Assembly (NCBI GenBank): GCA_900557165.1
Contig: USRS01000013.1
Span: forward strand, 1 to 36,402
Source: an uncultured Clostridium sp.
Lineage (GTDB): Bacteria; Bacillota; Clostridia; Peptostreptococcales; Peptostreptococcaceae
Reading direction: 5' to 3'
Length of the DNA: 36,402 bases
In this document: in pieces, positions 1 through 7,855 of the stretch
Layout: the number at the start of each line of letters is the position of its first letter
Position numbering within the stretch: the first letter of the stretch is position 1
Program-made: the position numbers and the translations under genes
Notes under the pieces: model-generated
The model's database searches: none
What the model was told of the DNA's origin: nothing
The model's input: the letters and a program-made list of their open reading frames with translations, nothing else

Positions 1-723
1 AATTTTTCCATTCAGGTCTACTTCAAGCAGACCTTCTTTGTAATAACTTGTTTTTAAAACATATGGAGCCGGCATCATCAGATGTCCGTTTGCAAGAAAA
101 TGTACGCCGAGTGAACCACCCATATCCGTATAAAAACGAATATCTCCGGCACCGTCTACCGCATACACGGATCCCATGGTTGAACACAAAAATGACAGAT
201 TGGAGTAATCATAATTTGCTTCATCAAATATTTCCATTTTGACATCGCCGTAATCCATCTCTGTCTTTTCTGTCGTAACCTCAAAAGAGGACTTTTCACC
301 ATCTTCCAGGCTGATCTCAACGGTCGTGGTGTCACCGTTATAAAGTCCGTAGATCGGTACAATATGGTCTTTCGCCGACTCAATGTTTCCAACTATATCA
401 TTTTCCGGTGATTTTCCTTTTACCGTAATGGTTCCGCCTGTCGTTTCCTCTGTCGAAAATAGAGCTACCGCAGACAAAGGCGATGTTCCGTACGGATTTA
501 CCACGATCAATGCATTTTCCAGCGGATATTTATTATCTAATTCTGCTTTAAATGCTTCATCGATCTGGTTCTGATTTTCGAAAATATCTGTTTTTTCGAG
601 TACATTTGTTACATTCTCTGTGTTATTTTCATCCGCATTGACTGTTGTGGAAGCAATTCCAGATACACACGCAGCACAAACAGCTGCAATCATAAAAAGT
701 TTCAGTCTCTTTCTGCTGTACAT
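1..723 (-). CDS. Aryl-sulfate sulfotransferase (ASST family), C-terminus cut by window edge
   Basis: The minus strand is open from ATG at 723 to the window edge, giving 241 residues with no stop. Residues 1-30 are a Sec signal peptide with a likely cleavage after VNA. The next ~110 residues (NPYGTSPLSAVALF onward) look like the N-terminal beta-sandwich domain of bacterial arylsulfotransferases. The part beginning about residue 180 (STMGSVYAVDGAGDIRFYT, then LANGHLMMPAPY) resembles the start of the beta-propeller catalytic domain. Known family members move sulfate between phenolic compounds without PAPS, outside the cytoplasm. The catalytic histidine region lies beyond the edge and cannot be checked. 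AAAGGAG precedes the start. It is the third gene after the kinase and lipoprotein upstream, 21 bases from the latter. The family call is from recognition of the N-terminal part only. Confidence 0.72.
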   Translation of the reverse strand, partial: MYSRKRLKLFMIAAVCAACVSGIASTTVNADENNTENVTNVLEKTDIFENQNQIDEAFKAELDNKYPLENALIVVNPYGTSPLSAVALFSTEETTGGTITVKGKSPENDIVGNIESAKDHIVPIYGLYNGDTTTVEISLEDGEKSSFEVTTEKTEMDYGDVKMEIFDEANYDYSNLSFLCSTMGSVYAVDGAGDIRFYTDMGGSLGVHFLANGHLMMPAPYVLKTSYYKEGLLEVDLNGKI

Positions 724-744
724 ACCCTGTCTCCTTTTTCTGAT

Positions 745-1410
745 TTACAGATTACAATGATACTCGTCTTCATTAAAGCTGTAGTTTAATGTAAGTCCAT
801 CTGCATCTTCATTGACTTCATAGATCATCCATCCTTCACTGGTGCCGAAATTAAGAGTATTTCCCGGCATACGCATCATTCCCAGATCACTCAGAAACTC
901 ATCTTCCATTCTTTCGTATTCGTTTCCGTCAGCATCTGTGACTTTCATATTTGCCCAGTCGATACTTTCTGTACTTCCGTCTTTTTCTATCTTCATTTTG
1001 ATCATACAGAATGTTTTTCCGTCACTCGCTTCTTTCTTAAAGCTGTTTGTCTCTACATCTGTGTATCCAAGCTCTACACTGACGTTTTCAAGTGACTTGC
1101 TTTTTTGCACATCTTCTACTGTAAAATTCCAGCCTGATACGGAAGCCGTGTCTGCATCAAATGTCTTTGACTCTTCTGATTTTGCATCTTCTGTCGCTGT
1201 ATCAGCCGTTTCGGCATCTGCACTGTCTGCCATTGTGTCTTCTGATTCTGCATCTTCTGTCTCAGCAGCCTCAGTGCTCTCTGCCGTACTTTCATCTGCA
1301 GATGTTTCTGCTTTCGTATCGACCTCTTTCTCTGCTGCATTTCCACAGCCTGCCAGTATAGATATTGAAATCAAACCAGCCATGAAAAGTAATTTTTTAT
1401 TGTTTCGCAT
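745..1410 (-). CDS. Secreted lipoprotein with acidic linker and DUF4352-like C-terminal domain
   Basis: This encodes 221 residues. I chose ATG at 1410 because GAAGGAG lies just upstream and the protein then begins with a clean lipoprotein signal ending in the lipobox ILAGC (Cys22); a longer reading from 1446 adds an implausible Arg-rich lead. Residues ~25-85 are low complexity (Ala, Glu, Asp, Ser, Thr), a typical cell-wall-spanning linker. The remainder (VSGWNFTVEDVQKSKS, later WANMKVTDADGNEYERM) looks like the immunoglobulin-like DUF4352 fold found in Gram-positive lipoproteins. Its start overlaps the end of the kinase gene by 14 bases, so the two are co-translated. It may be a sensor partner or an independent surface protein; function unknown. 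The repetitive acidic part creates long false ORFs on the opposite strand. Confidence 0.75.
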   Translation of the reverse strand: MRNNKKLLFMAGLISISILAGCGNAAEKEVDTKAETSADESTAESTEAAETEDAESEDTMADSADAETADTATEDAKSEESKTFDADTASVSGWNFTVEDVQKSKSLENVSVELGYTDVETNSFKKEASDGKTFCMIKMKIEKDGSTESIDWANMKVTDADGNEYERMEDEFLSDLGMMRMPGNTLNFGTSEGWMIYEVNEDADGLTLNYSFNEDEYHCNL

Positions 1411-2302
1411 TGTTCTTCTCCTTCTGCAATTTATTTTTTTCTTCATATATCGGTATCTGTAACCAAAAATTTACTCCATTCGCCTGATTTTCAACGCCAC
1501 ATTTACCTTTGTGATATTCCATGATTTTTTTTACCATATAAAGTCCCAGACCTGCATTCATCTTCTGCGTGTCTCCGCCCTTTTTCTTTCTTGCTAATGT
1601 GTAGAAGCTCTCCCAGATATGTTCCAGCTGATTTTCAGCTATCTGTTCACCCTCATTAAATACACTGACCGTGACATATTTTTTTTCTTTCTGTACTGTA
1701 ACGCAGATTTTTTTTCCCTGTCCTGTATGCTGCATTGCATTCATCAGGTAATTGTTTACCGCACGCTCCAGATACATCTGATTGCCACATACAACTGCAT
1801 TCGGCGAAATCTTTTGTTCTATTCGGATTCCCTTTTGCTTAAAAAGTCCTTCATATCGCAGCAAAAGATATTCTATCATCTCCGATACATCTGCGGAACT
1901 GATTTCCATAGTATTCAGTGCATTGTCCAGCATACTGAAATCCAGAAGTTCTCCGACCATCTTTGACATTTTATCCAGTTCTTCATGGATTGATGAAAAA
2001 TAGTACGCTCTGTCTATCTTGTCGCCCATCAGCTCCAGCATCTCAATCTGGCTGGATACTACGGCAATCGGAGTTTTCAGTTCATGTGAAACATTTGCCA
2101 CAAACTCGGTCTGTCTCTCCTGCAATTGAAAATCTGTCTGATCACTTTCATTATTTTCTTCCATACTGCATTTCCGATACCACAAATACTGAATTAAAAT
2201 GAGAATAGCTATCGCAACAGAAAAATAAAATACAGATGCATGTACAATTTCATATGCCGACTGGACATCTTTTCTCAAATAGGCATAATAAATATTTTTC
2301 AA
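1397..2302 (-). CDS. Two-component sensor histidine kinase, N-terminus lost at a sequence junction
   Basis: About 300 residues of the C-terminal part of a membrane histidine kinase. Residues ~22-42 form a transmembrane helix. The H-box VANVSHELKTP places the phospho-accepting histidine at about 73. An N-box (NNYLMNAMQHTG, ~184-193), a VFNEGEQI segment in place of the canonical G1 box, and the G2 box AGLGLYMVKKI (~250-260) complete the ATPase domain, a pattern seen in VanS-like Firmicutes kinases. The first in-frame start is a TTG at 2302 with no credible ribosome site, and the residues before the helix look like the tail of an extracellular domain. The true gene therefore began further upstream with a first helix and sensor loop, replaced here by DNA of different composition. 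The response regulator, normally upstream, is not present. Confidence 0.85.
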   Translation of the reverse strand: MKNIYYAYLRKDVQSAYEIVHASVFYFSVAIAILILIQYLWYRKCSMEENNESDQTDFQLQERQTEFVANVSHELKTPIAVVSSQIEMLELMGDKIDRAYYFSSIHEELDKMSKMVGELLDFSMLDNALNTMEISSADVSEMIEYLLLRYEGLFKQKGIRIEQKISPNAVVCGNQMYLERAVNNYLMNAMQHTGQGKKICVTVQKEKKYVTVSVFNEGEQIAENQLEHIWESFYTLARKKKGGDTQKMNAGLGLYMVKKIMEYHKGKCGVENQANGVNFWLQIPIYEEKNKLQKEKNNAKQ

Positions 2303-2305
2303 GCA
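2270..2305. other. Junction between two unrelated sequences
   Basis: Left of this point the DNA is moderately G+C-rich and codes a histidine kinase on the minus strand. Right of it the DNA is strongly A+T-rich and codes an ABC permease on the plus strand. Both genes are interrupted internally and there is no intergenic space, insertion sequence, target duplication or tRNA between them. The exact base cannot be fixed because the kinase frame can extend to about 2300 and the permease frame may be meaningful from about 2280. Assembly or amplification chimerism is my preferred reading. Confidence 0.75.
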
Positions 2306-3676
2306 ATACCATCTATGGCATTGTTAGGTCTTTTGGTACCTATTCTTGGAATTGGAAGTAAGCCTGCCATAGTGGCAGTTGTACTTTATTCACTTCTTCC
2401 AATTGTAAAAAATACATCTACAGGAATACTTGGAATAGATAAAAATATTATAGAATCAGCCACAGGTATAGGCCTTACATCTAAGCAAATTTTATATAAA
2501 ATACAGTTGCCACTGGCACTACCAATAATTATGGCCGGGATTAGAATTTCTGCAGTTACAGCAGTAGGTCTTATGACTTTAGCTGCATTTATAGGTGCAG
2601 GTGGACTTGGATATTTAGTATTCTCTGGTGTACAAACTGTAAATAATATTATGATATTAGCAGGAGCTATACCAGCATGTTTATTAGCCCTATTAGTTGA
2701 TTATTTATTTTCAAAAGTTGAAAAATCAGTTATGGCTATATATTCATCTTCAAAAACTTCTAAGAAAAGCACAAAAGGTAATCATTTAGTTGCTAAAGTT
2801 TGTACAACACTTTTAGTAGTAGCTGTTATATTTACTAGTTTTGGGCAAAGTTTCAGCAAAAAAGATACTATAATTGTAGGTTCAAAAGATTATACAGAAG
2901 GAATGATACTTAGTAATATTTGTGCTGAGTTATTAGAAGAATATACAGATTATAATATTGAAAGAAAAATGAATATGGGAACTACTGTGCTTTGGAATGC
3001 TATTACTAATGGTGAAGTAGATGTATGTACAGATTATACAGGAACCATATTAATGAATTGTTTAAAAGAAAAAGCTGCTGGAGATGCAGATGATGTATAT
3101 GCCCGTGTCAAGGATCAACTAGATAAACAATACGAAATAAAAGTTTTAGAGCCTTATGGATTTAACAATACATATACATTAGCAATGGAACCAGAAGTGG
3201 CTCAAAAATATAATATAGAAACTTATTCTGATTTAACAGAGTATTCTAGAAATTTTGTTTTTTCTCCTACATTAGCCTTTGAAAATAGAGAAGATGGTCT
3301 TCCTGGTTTACAACAAAACTATGATTTAAAATTTAAAGATATTAAAAGCATGGATGGAGCATTGAGATATCAAGCTTTAAAGAAAGGTGATGCACAGGTT
3401 ATAGATGCATATTCAACTGATGGTCTTTTGAAAAAATTTAATTTGAAAGTATTAAAAGACGACAAAGAATTCTTCCCTCCATATTATGCAGTGCCATTAG
3501 TTAGAGAAGAAGTTGTAAAAGAACATCCAGAAGTAAAAGAAATTTTAAATAAATTAAGTGGGAAAATAGATGAAGAAACAATGATAAATTTAAACTATCA
3601 AGTTGATGAAGAAGGCAAAACTCCAGAAGATGTGGCACATGACTTTTTAGTTGAACAAAAATTAATAAATAAATAA
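2300..3676 (+). CDS. Osmoprotectant (glycine betaine/carnitine/choline) ABC transporter, fused permease and binding protein, N-terminus missing
   Basis: The recognisable protein starts at QAIPSMALLG, which normally lies inside the permease, so the first transmembrane helices are missing. An ATG at 2240 gives an open frame but reads into the other fragment. Residues to ~140 of the remaining part form a BPD-type inner-membrane domain with an EAA loop (ESATGIGLTSKQ) contacting the ATPase. After another membrane segment, a periplasmic-binding type II domain of the OpuC/ProX-like family begins (IIVGSKDYTEGMILSN, later CTDYTGTILMN) and runs to the end. Fused permease-binding proteins are common in Firmicutes Opu systems. 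The ATPase gene expected upstream was lost with the junction. A terminator follows directly. Confidence 0.85.
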   Translation, partial: QAIPSMALLGLLVPILGIGSKPAIVAVVLYSLLPIVKNTSTGILGIDKNIIESATGIGLTSKQILYKIQLPLALPIIMAGIRISAVTAVGLMTLAAFIGAGGLGYLVFSGVQTVNNIMILAGAIPACLLALLVDYLFSKVEKSVMAIYSSSKTSKKSTKGNHLVAKVCTTLLVVAVIFTSFGQSFSKKDTIIVGSKDYTEGMILSNICAELLEEYTDYNIERKMNMGTTVLWNAITNGEVDVCTDYTGTILMNCLKEKAAGDADDVYARVKDQLDKQYEIKVLEPYGFNNTYTLAMEPEVAQKYNIETYSDLTEYSRNFVFSPTLAFENREDGLPGLQQNYDLKFKDIKSMDGALRYQALKKGDAQVIDAYSTDGLLKKFNLKVLKDDKEFFPPYYAVPLVREEVVKEHPEVKEILNKLSGKIDEETMINLNYQVDEEGKTPEDVAHDFLVEQKLINK

Positions 3677-3681
3677 AATAT

Positions 3682-3717
3682 AAAAACCTTCTCAAAGTTA
3701 ATTTGAAGAAGGTTTTT
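3682..3717 (+). terminator. Rho-independent terminator after the osmoprotectant gene
   Basis: An 11-base-pair perfect stem (3682-3692 with 3707-3717, arms around AACCTTCT and AGAAGGTT) ends in a T run. It begins six bases after the stop codon. Confidence 0.85.
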
Positions 3718-3834
3718 TAATTTTCAACTTATGTTCAAGTAACAAAGGAAGCAAATTATTCATGGAATAATAAAAATTTAATAACAAAAGATAAAAAGGG
3801 AATTGTTATTAAATTTAAAATTAGGAGTAGAGAA

Positions 3835-5946
3835 ATGATAAAAGTATATAAAAGAGATGGGACAACAGAAATATTTAACAAGAAAAAAATATACAATGCA
3901 GTTTTTAAATCATCTATAAACAGTAAATATGGTGTTGATAGCCAACTTGCTCATAATATATCAGATATTATTGAAGACAAAATAATAAAAAGAGAAATAG
4001 AACCTTCAGTGGAAAATATTCAAGATGAAGTGGAAAATTTATTAATGTCTTCTAACAGAAAGGATGTTGCAAAAAAATATATTATATACAGAGATAGAAG
4101 AACAGAAATTAGAAATTCTAAGTGGGATATGGATGAATTACAAAAATCCATTTGGAAAAATAAATATCAGTATAAAGATGAAACTTTCAATGAATGGGTA
4201 GAAAGAATTAGTGGTGGAAATCCTAAGATTGCAAAGTTAATAAGAGAGAGAAAATTTTTATTTGCAGGAAGAATTTTAGCAAACAGAGGATTATATAGAG
4301 ACAATATTAAAGTAACTTACTCTAATTGTTATGTTTTAGAACCACCTGAGGACAATTTAGAAAGTATATTCAATACGGCAAAAAATTTAGCTAGAACTTT
4401 CTCCTATGGTGGAGGTGTGGGAATTGATATATCAAAACTTAGACCAAATGGAGCTACAGTACATAATGCAGCCAAAACCACATCAGGAGCAGTATCTTTT
4501 ATGGATTTATATTCTATGACAACAGGACTTATAGGTCAAAAAGGTAGACGTGGAGCTTTGATGATATCCATGGATATAAGCCACCCAGACATTGAAGAAT
4601 TTATAGATGTTAAAACAGATTTAAACAAGGTGACAAAGGCTAATATATCCGTAAGAATAAGTGATGAATTTATGCATGCAGTAAAAAATAAAGAAAAATA
4701 CACTTGTAGATTTTTCTTAGAATCTACAAAAGAAGAAATTATTAAAGAAGTAGATGCCCATAAATTATTTATGAAACTTGTAGAAAATAATTGGAATTAT
4801 GCAGAACCAGGAATATTATTTTGGGATAATATAAAGAAATATCATTTACTTAGTGAAGATAAAGACTTTAAACATGATGGTGTAAATCCATGCGCAGAAG
4901 AACCTCTACCAGCAGGAGGAAGTTGTTTACTTGGATCCATTAATTTATCTGAATTTGTAGTGGAACCTTTTACTAAAGAGGCCATATTTGATATGGAAAA
5001 ATTTAATGCATGTGTACAAGATTGTATTCTTGGATTAAATGAAGTATTAGATGAAGGCTTATCTCTTCATCCATTAAAACAACAACAAGAAAGTGTATCT
5101 AAGTATAGACAAATAGGCCTTGGAGTTATGGGAATTGCAGATATGCTTATAAAATTAAATATGAGATATGGATCATCTGAGTCTATTGAATTATGCGATA
5201 AAATTTCAAAGCATATGTTAAACAGTGCAGTAAAAAAATCAGCTTTAATAGCAAAAGAAAGGGGAGCTTTTGAAAAATATAATAAAGAAGCTTTACTTAA
5301 ATCACCTTTCTTTATAAATAATATAGATGAAGATGTAAAAGAATTGGTAAAAAAATATGGTATTAGAAATTCACAAATATTAACTATACCACCAACAGGG
5401 TCCATATCAACCATGCTTGGCATAAGTGGCGGAATAGAGCCAATGTTTAATGTTTCTTATACGAGAAAAACAGAAACACTTCACTCTCAAGATGTATATT
5501 ACAAAGTTTATACACCTATAGTAAAAGAATATATGAAAATAAAAGATATATCTGATGAAAAAGATTTGCCAGAGATATTTGTAACTGCCATGAGCTTAAA
5601 ACCGCAAGAAAGAATAGCTATGCAAGCTGTTTGGCAAAAACATATAGATGCATCCATATCATCTACCATAAATCTTCCTTATGAAGCTACAAAAGAAGAA
5701 GTCTATAACATATATATGGGAGCCTGGGAAAATAAATTAAAAGGCATAACTATTTATAGAGATGGATGTGAAAGAAGTGGTGTACTTTTAAATGATAAAA
5801 AAGATGATAAAGCAAAAGAGGATAAAATTGAAGAAAATCATATTGAAGAAGAAAAATTTGTTTGTCCTCAGTGTGGCAATGAAGCAATAATTCCAACAGG
5901 AGGATGTACAATTTGTTTAAAATGTGGTTATAGTAAATGCAATTAA
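3835..5946 (+). CDS. nrdJ: Adenosylcobalamin-dependent (class II) ribonucleoside reductase
   Basis: The 703-residue protein reduces ribonucleotides to deoxyribonucleotides using a radical made from vitamin B12 coenzyme. Residues ~1-90 form an ATP-cone (MIKVYKRDGTTEIFNKKKIY), the allosteric activity site. The catalytic set is complete: Cys165 (SNCYVL) and Cys364 (GGSCLLGS) as the redox pair, and N351-x-C353-x-E355 (NPCAE) carrying the thiyl cysteine. The 11-residue gap between Cys353 and Cys364 matches class II enzymes. PPTGSIS is the usual phosphate-binding loop. The C-terminus is a zinc ribbon with CPQCG and CLKCGYSKC, typical of NrdJ and involved in re-reduction. AGGAG lies just upstream of the ATG. 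It stands alone, with no NrdB-like gene nearby, in keeping with an oxygen-indifferent single-subunit enzyme. Confidence 0.92.
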   Translation: MIKVYKRDGTTEIFNKKKIYNAVFKSSINSKYGVDSQLAHNISDIIEDKIIKREIEPSVENIQDEVENLLMSSNRKDVAKKYIIYRDRRTEIRNSKWDMDELQKSIWKNKYQYKDETFNEWVERISGGNPKIAKLIRERKFLFAGRILANRGLYRDNIKVTYSNCYVLEPPEDNLESIFNTAKNLARTFSYGGGVGIDISKLRPNGATVHNAAKTTSGAVSFMDLYSMTTGLIGQKGRRGALMISMDISHPDIEEFIDVKTDLNKVTKANISVRISDEFMHAVKNKEKYTCRFFLESTKEEIIKEVDAHKLFMKLVENNWNYAEPGILFWDNIKKYHLLSEDKDFKHDGVNPCAEEPLPAGGSCLLGSINLSEFVVEPFTKEAIFDMEKFNACVQDCILGLNEVLDEGLSLHPLKQQQESVSKYRQIGLGVMGIADMLIKLNMRYGSSESIELCDKISKHMLNSAVKKSALIAKERGAFEKYNKEALLKSPFFINNIDEDVKELVKKYGIRNSQILTIPPTGSISTMLGISGGIEPMFNVSYTRKTETLHSQDVYYKVYTPIVKEYMKIKDISDEKDLPEIFVTAMSLKPQERIAMQAVWQKHIDASISSTINLPYEATKEEVYNIYMGAWENKLKGITIYRDGCERSGVLLNDKKDDKAKEDKIEENHIEEEKFVCPQCGNEAIIPTGGCTICLKCGYSKCN

Positions 5947-6015
5947 AGCAAATAAAAAATAAAAAAGTGAAGATAATAAATTTAACAATAGAGTTAAATT
6001 GGAGGTATGACAAAC

Positions 6016-6618
6016 ATGAAAAAATTTGTAACACTAGCTTTATCATTTTTATTTATTTTTACTTTAGTAGGTTGTACTAAGAAAGAAGAAGCAAAAAAAG
6101 AAGAAGCTACAGATACTAGAAACCAAAGCTATTACAATACTTATACAGGACTTTATGATACTAATATAGCAAATCTTACATCATATGATATGTATAAAGA
6201 TGCACATACAGCAGAAAAAACATATAAAGGTACTGAATATCCAGGAAATAAAGAGTATTTAGCTAATGTAAAAGAGGCCTATAAAGACAGTAAAGAAAAA
6301 ATACAAGCTTTTGTAGATGGATTGAAAAAAGATACAACTGCCCAAGATAAAGACATTAAGAAAATGAATGAAGAATTAATTACAGAAGGTGAAAATTTAA
6401 TACAAGATATAGATAATAAAATGGCTAAACTTGACAAAATTACAGATGCTGATTACGATAAATCAGAGAAAGACTTTATAAAATTAGTAGAAGATACTGT
6501 TAGTAGTGACGATAGTTCATCTAGAAAATTCAATGATGTATTAAAGAAAATGGATAAAAAATTAGGAATAGATAGAGAAACTATCCAAGAAAATAATACT
6601 CATAAAACAACTAAGTAA
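6016..6618 (+). CDS. Lipoprotein of unknown function
   Basis: Two start codons lie in frame at 6007 and 6016. GGAGG ends at 6005, one base from the first but ten from the second, so 6016 is preferred; it also starts with the usual MKK. The 200-residue product has a lipoprotein signal ending in LVGC (Cys20), then a charged Lys/Glu stretch and a largely helical, Lys/Asp-rich body (residues ~70-185) with coiled-coil character. I do not recognise the domain. It should be anchored to the outer face of the cytoplasmic membrane. It is followed by the promoter and riboswitch of the met operon, so it is probably transcribed separately from that operon. Confidence 0.75.
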   Translation: MKKFVTLALSFLFIFTLVGCTKKEEAKKEEATDTRNQSYYNTYTGLYDTNIANLTSYDMYKDAHTAEKTYKGTEYPGNKEYLANVKEAYKDSKEKIQAFVDGLKKDTTAQDKDIKKMNEELITEGENLIQDIDNKMAKLDKITDADYDKSEKDFIKLVEDTVSSDDSSSRKFNDVLKKMDKKLGIDRETIQENNTHKTTK

Positions 6619-6624
6619 TAAAAT

Positions 6625-6654
6625 AATTATTTATAAAAAAATATATAAATAATT
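6625..6654 (+). terminator. A/T-only hairpin after the lipoprotein gene
   Basis: A perfect 11-base inverted repeat (6625-6635 with 6644-6654) made only of A and T lies seven bases after the stop codon. It could end transcription weakly, but there is no G+C base pair in the stem and it overlaps the -35 box of the following promoter, so the role is uncertain. Confidence 0.35.
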
Positions 6655-6681
6655 GACTTTTAAAATTAAAGTGATTAATAT
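6653..6681 (+). promoter_or_regulatory. Sigma-A type promoter of the met operon
   Basis: TTGACT (6653-6658) and TAATAT (6676-6681) are separated by 17 bases. Transcription from here would start near 6688, a few bases before the first strand of the S-box aptamer, which is where the promoter of a riboswitch-controlled operon should be. Confidence 0.62.
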
Positions 6682-6701
6682 TAATAACATAATAAAAAAC
6701 T

Positions 6702-6801
6702 CTTATCACGAGTGGCTGAGGGACTGGCCCGATGAAGCCCAGCAACCAGTACATTTGTACAAGGTGCTAATTCCAGCAACTATTATTAGTTGAAAGATAA
6801 G
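6702..6801 (+). ncRNA. SAM-I (S-box) riboswitch aptamer
   Basis: The conserved S-box core is present in order: closing strand CTTATC (6702), GAGTGGCTGAGGGACTGGCC, GATGAAGCC, CAGCAACC, GGTGCTAATTCC, and the closing strand GATAAG (6796-6801). The RNA binds S-adenosylmethionine and switches off downstream genes when methionine/SAM is plentiful. Bases 6800-6807 (AGTATAAA) can pair perfectly with 6826-6833 (TTTATACT) to form an antiterminator that competes with both the closing helix and the terminator. This complete switch directly precedes metNIQ. Confidence 0.95.
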
Positions 6802-6818
6802 TATAAATTAGCCAATAG

Positions 6819-6846
6819 GTCTGAGTTTATACTCAGGCTTTTTTTA
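6819..6846 (+). terminator. Riboswitch-controlled terminator
   Basis: An eight-base-pair stem (6819-6826 with 6831-6838, GTCTGAGT and ACTCAGGC) with a TTAT loop is followed by a T run. It forms when SAM is bound, because the antiterminator partner strand 6800-6801 is then held in the aptamer closing helix. Confidence 0.88.
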
Positions 6847-6886
6847 TACAAAAAAGACAAAAGGACAGAACTTAAGGGGGAGAAAA

Positions 6887-7855
6887 ATGATAATAATATC
6901 AAATTTAAATAAATATTATGAGAATATAAAAGTATTAAGTGATGTTAATATTCATATTGAAAAAGGTGAGATATTTGGAATCATAGGTCATAGTGGTGCA
7001 GGAAAATCCACATTATTAAGGTGTATAAATAGATTAGAAGATTATGAAGATGGCAGTATTTTAGTAGAAGAAAAAGAAGTTAAAGATTTAAGTGAAAATG
7101 AACTTAGATTTTTAAGAAAAGATTTAGGAATGATTTTTCAACATTTTTCACTATTAGAGAGAAAAACAGTATTTGAAAATGTGGCATTACCTCTTGAATG
7201 TTTTAAATATTCTAAAGCAGAAAAAAATAAAAGAGTAAATGAACTTTTAGAATTAGTTGGAATAGCTGATAAAAAAAATCAAAAGCCAAGAAATTTAAGT
7301 GGAGGACAAAAACAAAGAGTTGCCATAGCAAGGGCGCTAGCTTTAAATCCAAAAGTACTTTTATGTGATGAAGCTACATCAGCTCTAGATCCAAATACAA
7401 CTAAATCAATTTTAAGTTTGCTTCAAGATATAAATAAAAAACTGAATATTACCATTATTATGGTAACTCACCAAATGGAGGTAATTAAGCAAATTTGCTC
7501 GAGAGTGGCCATAATGGAAGGTGGAAAAGTTTTAGAAATTGGGAATACAGAAGAATTATTTTTACAAAATTCTAAAAATCTACAAAAGCTTGTGGGAGAA
7601 GATGAAATAGTACTTCCAAAGGGAAGTAATATAAGAATAATTTTCCCAAAAGAAATATCGAATGAATCAATTATAACTTCCATGGCGAGAAATTTAGATA
7701 TAGATTTTTCTATAGTTTGTGGGAGATTGGAAAAATATAGAGAAGATATATTGGGGTCATTAATAATAAATGTTTCATCAAAACATAAAGAAAAAGTTAA
7801 AAAATATTTAGATGAAAGACATGTTAGATGGGAGGAAATAATCAATGAAGACTAG
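6887..7855 (+). CDS. metN: D/L-methionine ABC transporter ATP-binding protein
   Basis: The 322-residue ATPase powers methionine uptake through MetI, working on the cytoplasmic face. Walker A is GHSGAGKS (34-41), the Q-loop is IFQHFS, the signature LSGGQKQR starts at ~137 and Walker B is VLLCDEATSALDP (~157-169). The last ~80 residues form the C-terminal regulatory (NIL/ACT-like) domain specific to MetN, which mediates transinhibition by methionine in the E. coli system. A strong AAGGGGGAG site precedes the ATG. It is first in an operon under the S-box riboswitch and overlaps metI by 11 bases. Gene order and regulation support methionine, not another substrate. Confidence 0.93.
   Translation: MIIISNLNKYYENIKVLSDVNIHIEKGEIFGIIGHSGAGKSTLLRCINRLEDYEDGSILVEEKEVKDLSENELRFLRKDLGMIFQHFSLLERKTVFENVALPLECFKYSKAEKNKRVNELLELVGIADKKNQKPRNLSGGQKQRVAIARALALNPKVLLCDEATSALDPNTTKSILSLLQDINKKLNITIIMVTHQMEVIKQICSRVAIMEGGKVLEIGNTEELFLQNSKNLQKLVGEDEIVLPKGSNIRIIFPKEISNESIITSMARNLDIDFSIVCGRLEKYREDILGSLIINVSSKHKEKVKKYLDERHVRWEEIINED

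Noticed and set aside
842..1462. A 206-residue open frame on the plus strand, rich in Ser, Ala and Val
   Set aside because: It is antisense to the low-complexity acidic part of the lipoprotein gene; repeated codons there keep the opposite frames open. No ribosome site or domain.
2240..2299. Start of the permease frame at ATG 2240
   Set aside because: The first ~13 residues are the reverse of the kinase gene. The recognisable permease begins about 2280-2300, so this ATG is not a native start.
3727..3834. In-frame open stretch before the nrdJ ATG
   Set aside because: It could extend the protein by about 35 residues, but the ATP-cone begins at the annotated ATG, which has a good AGGAG site, and no other start is present.
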